64,000 nt of DNA from Carettochelys insculpta. Its lineage: Eukaryota; Chordata; Testudines; Carettochelyidae. Shown in pieces: positions 57,054 through 64,000 of this stretch (position 1 is its first letter; the number at the start of each line of letters is the position of its first letter). The notes under the pieces were generated by a model. The model saw only the letters and a list, made by a program, of their open reading frames with translations, searched no databases and was not told the origin of the DNA. The stretch spans positions 252,572,501 through 252,636,500 of the forward strand of contig NC_134137.1 of the NCBI RefSeq assembly GCF_033958435.1. Reading direction: 5' to 3'. The translations under genes were made by a program, and so were the position numbers.

Positions 57054-59420
57054 TCCATAGAATCATAGAACAATAGAGCTGGAAGAGATCTAAAAAGCCA
57101 TCAAGTCCAGCCCCCTGCCCTAGGCAGGACCAAACCTATCAGATCAGCCCAGCTAGGGCTTTGTCAAGGCGAGACTTAGACATCTCCAGGGATGGAGACT
57201 CCACTATTTCCCTGGGTAGACCTTTCCAATGCTTCACCACCCTCCTAGTGAAAAAAGTTTTTCCTAATGTTCAGCCTGGACCTTCCCAACCGCAACTTGA
57301 GACCATTGTTCCATGTTCTGCTATCTGTGACCACTGTGAACAGCCTCTCTCCAGCCTCTTTGCAACCTCCCTTCAGTAGTTGAAGGCTATTATCAAATCC
57401 CCCTCAGTCTTCTCTTCTGCAGACTAAACAGTCCCAATTTCCTCAACCTTTCTTCATAGTTCATATGCTCCAGCCCCCTAATTATTTTGGTTTCCCTCCA
57501 CTGGACCCTCTCCAGTGTATCCACATCCTTCCTATAATTGGGGGCCCAGAACTGGACACAGTACTCCAGATGCGGCCTCACCAAAGCTGAATAAAGAGGA
57601 ATAATCACTTCTCTGGCTCTACTGGCAACGCTCCTCTTGATGCAACCTAATATGCCATTAGCCTTCTTGGCTACAATGGCACACTGTTGACTCATGTCCA
57701 GCTTCTCATCCACGACAACTCCCAGGTCCTTTTCTGAAGAACTACTACTGAGCTAGTCGTACCCCAGCCTGTAAAAATGCTTGGGATTCTTCCAGCCCAA
57801 GTGCAGGACTTTGCACTTGTCCTTATTGAACCTCATCACATTTCCTGCAGCTCAGTCTTCAAATTTGTCTAAGTCACTCTCGACCCTATCCCTACCCTGC
57901 AGTATATCTACCTCTCCCTCTAGCTTGCTGAGGGTGCAATCCAACCCCTCATCCAGGTCATTGGTAAATATGTTGAACAGAACAGGACCCAGAACCGAAC
58001 CTTGGGGCACTCCACTAGAAACCGACTGCCATCCTGACATCGAGCCATTGATCACTACTTTCTGGGCACAACCTTCTAGCCAGCTTGCTATCCATCTTCC
58101 CATCCATTTATCCAATCCACATTCTTTTAACTTGCTGACAAGAATATTGTGGGAGACTGTATCAAAAGCTTTGCTAAAGTCAAGATAAATCACATCCATT
58201 GATTTTCCCCTATCCACAGAGCCAGTTATCTCATTTGGTCAGGCATGACTTGCCCTTCATGAATCCATGCTGACTATTCCTGATCCCTTTCCCCTCCTCC
58301 AAGTGCTTCAAAATGACTTCCTTGAGGAGCCCCTCCATGATTTTTCCAGGGACTGATATAAGACTGACCGGCCTATAGTTCCCTGGATCATTCTTCTTCC
58401 CTTTTTTAAAGATGGGCACTACATTTGCCTTTTTCCAACCATCCGGGATCTCTCCTGATCTCCACGACTTTTCAAAGATGATGGCCAAGGGCTTGTCAAC
58501 GACATACACCAACTCCCTCAGAACCCTTGGATGAATTAGGTCCAGGCCCATGGATTTATATACATTTAGCTTTTTTAGATAGCTCCTTACCTGTTTTTTC
58601 CCCACCAAAGGCTGTCCATCTTCATCCCACAGTGCCTCACTTATCGCATTAGATTGGGAGCTGTCCTTGTCCGTGAAGACAGAGGCAAAGAAAGCATTAA
58701 GTACTTCAGCTTTCCCTACATCATCTATCACTGGGTTATCTCCCTCATCCAGTAGGGGCCCCACACCCTCTCTGATCACCTTCTCCTTGTTAACATGCCT
58801 GTAGAAACTTTCGTTGTTATCCTTCACATTCCTTGTGAGTCGCAATTCTGGCTGTGCTTTTGCCTTCCTGATAACTGCCCTACATTCTCGAGCTATACCT
58901 TTATAACCCTCCCTAGACATCTGTCCAAGTTTCCACTTTTTGTAAGCTTCCTTTTTGTGCCTAAGTTTTCCAAGGATTTCCCCAGTAAGCCAGTCTGGTC
59001 TCCTACCATATTTACTTCTCTTGCTGCACATTGGGATGGTTTCTTTCTGCGCCTTGAATAGGGCTTCCTTAAAACACCGCCAGTTTTCCTGGATTCCTTT
59101 TTCCTTCATGGTAGCATCCCAGGGGATTCTGCCCATCAGGTTCCTGAAGGAGTCAAAGTCTGCTTTTCTGAAGTCCAAGGTGTGTAATTTACTGCTCTCT
59201 TTCCTTCCTTTGGTCAGGACCCTGAAGTCTACCATCTCATGGTCACTGCTTTCCAGGTTGTCACCCACCTCCACCTTCACTATTAGTTCCTCCCTGCTTG
59301 TATGCAGCAGGTCGAGTTGTGCACAACCTCTGGTTGGGTCCTTCAGCACTTGTACCAAGAAGGGATCCTCAACATTCTCCAGAAACTTCTTGTCCAGTGT
59401 CCAGATTCTGCTTTGTGCAA
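57054..59420 (-). mobile_element. CR1 LINE, 5'-truncated, nearly complete reverse transcriptase region
   Basis: Read on the minus strand the element ends in CTATGATTCTATGGA, the CR1 terminal ATTCTATG repeat, at about 57054; it starts abruptly near 59420 within ORF2, missing the ORF1 region and most of the endonuclease. 5' truncation is usual for LINEs. It is the youngest-looking CR1 in the window. Confidence 0.92.
57393..59358 (-). pseudogene. CR1 ORF2 (end of endonuclease plus reverse transcriptase), inactivated
   Basis: ORF2 makes a protein that nicks the target and copies the LINE RNA into it. The minus strand encodes the end of the endonuclease (DFRKADFDSFRNLM), the linker, and reverse transcriptase blocks: WKKANVVPIFKKGKKNDPGN and YRPVSLISVPGKIME, QHGFMKGKSCLTK, MDVIYLDFSKAFDTVSHNIL (motif A, Asp kept), SSGVPQGSVLGPVLFNIF (motif B), then [17 protein letters not shown] and [14 protein letters not shown] at the C terminus. 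Breaks: a frame change near 58218-58231; loss of the motif C segment (the catalytic FADD) with TLSK joined directly to LEGEVD at about 57925; TGA at 57849-57851; and a TAG near 57754. The coding pieces are 375, 121 and 106 residues. It is non-functional. Confidence 0.9.
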
Positions 59421-61295
59421 GTGCATAAGAAGAGTAGCAGAAAATGGTGTAGAGAGCTTTCTTCCTCCCACATGAGCAAGGTCTTTACCAAGCATTCCCG
59501 AAAAGGTTAAGATGAGACCCTGGCTTCATTGTTGGCTGAAGCATGGAGTCAAGGTCAGGTGTTCAGCCAGCTAGCATCTGTGCAGCATCTACTAGCTGGA
59601 AATATCCACTGTACCTTTACAAAGGAATGAGCATGCATTCCTCACACTGCTGTAGAGCTCCCAGTGCATCCTGGCAGGATGGCTCTGGACCTGTACGCAT
59701 GCCCAGCACTTATCTGCTCCTCCTGCACAGTTACCTCACAGAAAAAAGCTGGTAACTTGTCCTCTAACAGCATAACAAATTAGGAGGTGCTCGTAGGTCT
59801 TACAATGTTATGCATGACAGGGATAACTGATGATATGCAGATCAAATTCTACACGTCTTTGGATCTATGGCAGTTAGTAGCATTTTTCTGCATTGGATCA
59901 TAATGATGTCTCCCATACTTTTGAAAACTGAGCTGCCCTTCAGGAAAATGCAAGCAGTCATGCTTCCCCTGCACATCCACCATCCAGCATTGTTAAATAC
60001 ATGCCTTTCTTAAGAGGGTCTTGTCTTCCACATTGACTCTTGCCTCGTTCTTCAAGCCTCTCTAGCGTATGCCCCGTACTTTGTGAAACACTGATCTGCC
60101 TACTCATGCCTAAATCAATTTACATTATTATATTTTTGCTTGGAATTATTCACAATTGAATGAACTGTATCTTGTGAAGGGCAAGCCCTTCAAAGTTCTG
60201 GAGATGTAGGTAGTTTTACTGCTTTAGGAAAAGGGATAATGCATATGAAAGAACAGGTCTGAATCCAGCAGGAGTAGAGATTTGAAAACAATTGTTAATT
60301 CCACGTACACCCCTCTATTTTTATATGCCTCTGCTATTACGCTTCCCCATTCCCACTCCCTGAACTGGAAACTGAAGTACAAAAATCTGACACGAAAAAA
60401 TATCATAGTATTTCAGATTAAGCCATAAGCAGGAAATATTGGAAACCTCGATAGTCAGCATGTTCTTGCATGAATTCCAGCACAGTCCCTCAACCAAACA
60501 GCTTTATGGATTTGGGTAATCATACAGGACAGATTCTGTATTGGCTTACTCTTTGTGCAGTGCCATTGCCTCTTGGAGTTTCAGTGATTCAACACAGAAT
60601 TTGGTCCATAAACTTGTGAGGCTGAACCAAACTAAGCTAAACTTTCCATGAGCCTGTTGCTAACAGTTAAATGAAAGACGAGCACATTTCCAAAACACAC
60701 ATGTAGACTTTTAATAATATGTATTTGGGGTTGCCAAATAGGTATGCTAAGCATTATTAGGAACAGCATATTATTTCTCTGACTAAAACAACGTGTAGGA
60801 CCAAATTCAGACTAGGTGTAACCAGGCAAAATTTCCTGGAGTTGCAAAACTACAACAAATTTGACTTTGGCTTTATTATTACTTAATATTCACAGTTCAG
60901 GGCCCCATTAAATACTGTATAGACACATACAAGTTTCTTTACTTTTTATGCATGTACTTTTTCTTTTTTTACGTGTGGTTAGAACCAGGAAAGTGATTAT
61001 CAAAACGGGCTTTTTGCTCCCTGTCTGACAAGTCCTATACATGTATTAGGTGAAATCCCAAATCCATTACACTGACTTCAACAGGGCCAGAATTTCATCC
61101 ATTCACTTTCCTGACAAAAGGCTTTTACTCCTGCAATGCCTGGAGAGCCAAAAGGGCTTTGAGCCTTTTTTGGCCCTTACGCTGTCAACAACATTAATTG
61201 TCAAATTCCACCTATATATGTATTTTGCTGGTGATGATGAAGGGAATCACAGCCTGGTGTTCAATTCTCAGTGTGAACTGTAGTGCTAACATTTA
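59421..61295. other. Unassigned sequence
   Basis: No gene or repeat recognised. Confidence 0.5.
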
Positions 61296-61394
61296 GGGTG
61301 CATCTACACTAGGAACTAACGTCAAAGTTAACTTCTAAGTTAGGCACTCCATTGAAGTAGCCATCAGAGAGTCTACACACATTTTTCCCTTTCT

Positions 61395-61998
61395 TCAAAA
61401 ACAAAAACGGACAGTCTCTCTGTAAAAGAATAGACATAAATCAGACATCAGAAACGGTAATGTACAGAAGCCCTTGGGGGAACACTTCAATCTCCCTGGA
61501 CATTCAGTGGCAGATTTAAGGGTGACAGTCCTGAAACAAAAAAATTTTAAAAATCAAATGGAGAGAGAAATCTCTGAGCTGCAATTTATTTGCAAATTTG
61601 ACTCCATTAACCATGGACTAAACAGAGACTGGGAGTGGCTTGCAGCTTACAAAGACAGTTTCTCTGCTTTAGGTACTAATAGCTCCCCATTAGACTCTGA
61701 CAAAGGCTCACATCCCCCTGTCTGATCTGACTTGTTTTTTCCTCTTTTGATAAGTACTATTGATACTGAGCCATTTCCGCCTTGCTGAATAGACCTTGTC
61801 AGCTCTGGCCCTCCCTCTTACTGGGACCCCACACTTCAAATACCCCTCTGAAACCACACGCCCACTCATGCATCTGATGAAGCGGGTCTTTGCCCACAAA
61901 AGCTTATGCTCCAAAATATCTGTTAGTCGATAAGGTGCCACAAGACTTCTTGTTGTTGTTGAAGCTACAGACTAACACGGCTACCTCTCTGATACCCT
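61395..61998 (+). mobile_element. Penelope-like element inserted in the MITE
   Basis: Flanked by CCCTTTCTTCAAA (61387-61399) and CCCTTCTTCAAA (61995-62006), a 12-13 bp target duplication. Contains the endonuclease tail, the 3' UTR (GATGAAGCGGGTCTTTGCCC, then AAAGCTTATGCTCC) and the terminus GCTACAGACTAACACGGCTA. 5' truncated. Confidence 0.85.
61474..61725 (+). pseudogene. PLE C-terminal GIY-YIG endonuclease fragment
   Basis: The 83-residue frame reads EHFNLPGHSVADLRVTVL, then EISELQFICKFDSINHGLN and DWEWLAAYKD: the last part of the PLE endonuclease, same region as 45618-45926. The catalytic GIY-YIG core and reverse transcriptase are missing. Confidence 0.8.
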
Positions 61999-62313
61999 TC
62001 TTCAAAGTTAACTTAGAAGTAGGGAGCCCAACTTCAAAATCCTTACTCCATTCCCGGGAATGGAGTAGTGCCCTACTTGGAAGTTAACTTCAAAGTAGGG
62101 TGTGTGTAGATGCTCAACTTCTCAGTTGCTTACTTTAAAGTTGTACTTCGAAGTAAACAACTTTGACATTATCTTTGTAGTGTAGACACAGCCCTAGAAA
62201 ATAACAAGAATAAAAACCCCATCCTTTCACTTGTAGAATGAGTAATTTTGATATGGACTCACTAAGCAAGACTAAATGGGGTACCCTATATTGTCATTTC
62301 TAGAGGCACCATT

Positions 62314-63136
62314 GGGCTACGACCACACAGCAAAGTTATTTCAAGATAACAGACGTTATTTTGAAATAACTTTACAAGCATCTACACTATGCACATGCTA
62401 TTTCAAAATAAATTTGAAATAGCAGGTGCGTTATTTTGAATTTTGTATACCTCATTTCAGGAGGAATAATGCTATTTTGAAATAGGCGCTGTTAAGACAT
62501 GGAATAGTGCTATTTTGAAAGAAGCCATAATGGCATCCAATGGTTCTATTTCAAAATAGGCACTATGGCTGTGGCTACAATAGCCACCACCTTTTGAAAG
62601 GGGGATGCTAATGAGCCACTTTGGCAGATGCTAATGAGACGCTGCCATGAATATGCAGCACCTCATTAGAATAATGGCAACCACAAGTGTTTTCAAAGTG
62701 CTGCTTTTGAAACACACGCTGCTTGTGTAGATAGGGGCCTTTCAAAAGGACCCCCTGATTTTGAAAGCCCCTTCTTCCCAAAACCAAATGGGAAGAAGGG
62801 GCTTTTGGGTCCCCGGGTCCTTTTGAAAGGCCCCTGTCTACATGAGCAGTGTGCATTTCAAAAGCAGCACTTTTGAAATGTGTGTGGCTGCCATTATTCT
62901 AATGCGGTTCTGCATATTCATAGCAGCGTCTCATCAGCATCTGCCAAAGTGGCTCATTAGCATCCCCCTTTCAAAAGGCAGGGGCTAGTGTAGCCATGAC
63001 CTATGTGTTTGGACAGGCTATTTTGAAATAGCTGGGTGCTATTTCAAAATGCATTCTTGCATATAGTTGTGTTATTTCAGAATAGCTGTTCTGGAATGGC
63101 TTATTTAAAAATAATGCTGATGTGTAGACATAGCCC
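62314..63136. mobile_element. Harbinger-type MITE (outer), interrupted by another MITE
   Basis: Starts GGGCTACGACCACACAGC, ends GCTGATGTGTAGACATAGCCC. Interior TATTTTGAAATAGC / CTATTTCAAAATAGGC blocks match 49908-50295. Split at 62566 by the element 62567-63001. Confidence 0.82.
62567..63001. mobile_element. Palindromic Harbinger-type MITE (inner)
   Basis: GGCTGTGGCTACAATAGCC at the left, GGCTAGTGTAGCCATGACC at the right; arms with ATGCTAATGAG, CATTATTCTAATG and AAAGGCCCCTGTC pairs; centre at CCCAAAACCAAATGGG. TAT flanks both sides (62564-62566 and 63002-63004), a clean 3-bp duplication inside the outer MITE. Confidence 0.88.
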
Positions 63137-63180
63137 TTGACTGCAACTACTTCTGGGGCCACTTTAAATTTATTACCACA

Positions 63181-64000
63181 GGGTAGGTCTACCCAGCAGA
63201 GTTATTTCAAAATAACAGCTGTTCTTTTAAAATAAATTTGCTAGCTTCTAGACAATGCAAAAGCTATTTTAAAATAATTTCAAAATAGCAGTTGGCTTAT
63301 GTCAAATTAGGTAGACTCATTGCATGAAACAGCACCCATTTCAAAATAACTATTTTGAAACATGGGCTGTTTAGACAGGGAATAGAGCCTATTTCAAAAT
63401 AAGCCTTAGTGCATCTAGTGCCTCTATTTAGAAATAGGCTCTGTTGTGTGTAGACACTGTATTTTGAAATAGCTGAGTGCCATTTTGAAATGCATTTTGT
63501 ATGCAGCAGTGTTATTTTGAAATAAGCTATTCTGGAATACCTCTTCAGTTGTGGCTACACCAGCAAGTTCTTTCAGAAAATCTGGCCCTTTTTCGAAAGA
63601 ACACTTGGAGCATCCACACGCAGAATATGTTCTTTTGAGAGTAAATCAAAAGAACACAGCTCTTCTTCCAGAAGCCCTCTTCTGCTCCTGCATCAGGAAG
63701 AGCACCTTCTTTTGAAAACTTCTTTGAAAATAAAGTGTGTGTAGATGCCCTGGGAGCCCTTTTTCTGAAAGCATTCATCGCACTGGATTTTTTAGCTCCT
63801 GGCCCCATCTTTTGAAGATCAGGAGCTGTATGGATGCTCTCTATCGAAAGAGCAGATTGATTTTTTCCATCCACTTATTTTGTCTGTGGATGCGCTCTTT
63901 TGAAAGAAATTCTTTTGGATGAGATCATCCAGAAGGACTTCTTTCAAAGGATCGCAGTAGTGTAGACATAGCCCTCCAGAACAGCTTATTTTGGAATAAT
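63181..64000. mobile_element. Harbinger-type MITE (outer), cut by window end
   Basis: Starts GGGTAGGTCTACCCAGCAGAG; interior blocks match 49908-50295 and 62314. Interrupted at 63543 by another MITE and resumes at 63974 (CTCCAGAACAGCTTATTTTG). The right end lies beyond the window. Confidence 0.8.
63544..63973. mobile_element. Harbinger-type MITE (inner), TTTCGAAAGA family
   Basis: Left TTGTGGCTACACCAGCAAG, right GTAGTGTAGACATAGCC; CTC on both sides (63541-63543 and 63974-63976). CCTTTTTCGAAAGAACACTT and CTATCGAAAGAGCAG keep the CpG. Same family as 23803-24150, 46950-47350 and the ends of 9437-11702. Confidence 0.82.

Larger units (their letters stand above)
61296..62194. mobile_element. Harbinger-type MITE split by a PLE
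   Basis: Left piece 61296-61400 starts GGGTGCATCTACACTAGG and holds GTCAAAGTTAACTTCTAAG; right piece 61995-62194 holds AAGTTAACTTAGAAGTAGGG and ends GTAGTGTAGACACAGCCC. The inner motif AAGTTAACTT is inverted between the pieces. The PLE in the middle is a later insertion. Confidence 0.82.

Noticed and set aside
58795..59428. Plus-strand frames of 88 to 157 codons
   Set aside because: Antisense of the CR1 reverse transcriptase coding region.
1..64000. CRISPR arrays, operons, prophage or other bacterial features
   Set aside because: All repeat families are vertebrate; no regularly spaced repeats with unique spacers were seen.

Overview
The window looks like non-coding DNA from a reptile-type vertebrate, most probably a turtle. 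This rests on the repeats: CR1 LINEs (one nearly full-length reverse transcriptase region on the minus strand at 57054-59420, plus older pieces), Penelope-like retroelement (PLE) 3' ends, a tRNA-derived SINE, Ty3-like solo LTRs, hAT and Tigger-like short elements, and very many PIF/Harbinger-type elements whose ends read like GGCTACGTCTACACTA. I see no exon of a host gene, no tRNA or rRNA gene and no CRISPR array. Species cannot be settled by eye.

Layout. 1-9400: scattered old repeats (hAT MITEs at 236 and 2757, a SINE at 1044, an ancient LINE reverse transcriptase piece at 5461, a small putative solo LTR at 6685, a CA microsatellite at 7731). 9437-11702: a decayed Harbinger element with a broken transposase on the minus strand. 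13568-24150: palindromic MITEs, two Tigger-like elements and a PLE inverted repeat. 25776-28560: a solo LTR inside a palindromic repeat, an old minus-strand CR1 and a LINE fragment. 28560-35830: mostly unassigned single-copy-looking sequence. 35871-39949: a 4.1 kb GC- and CpG-rich Harbinger element inserted into the 3' end of a CR1. 40486-44167: a cluster of hAT MITEs. 45286-50295: a palindromic PLE insertion with a 16-bp target duplication, two MITEs, an unclassified element with about 150-bp inverted ends, and another MITE. 50296-61295: hAT and PLE pieces, a MITE, and the main CR1. 61296-64000: a stack of nested Harbinger-type MITEs, one of them split by a PLE.

The most informative unit is the Harbinger at 35871-39949. 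It holds two convergent genes: a transposase on the plus strand, open through all conserved acidic residues and with one clear intron, and a Myb/SANT-like partner on the minus strand that is broken by frameshifts and stops. The transposase normally works with the Myb-like protein. Both subterminal regions carry the same 15-bp near-palindrome. At least a dozen MITEs of several internal types share its terminal motif, so the family (not necessarily this copy) is a plausible source of the activity that spread them. Nested insertions and loss of CpG in the shared TTTCGAAA motif give a relative order of events.
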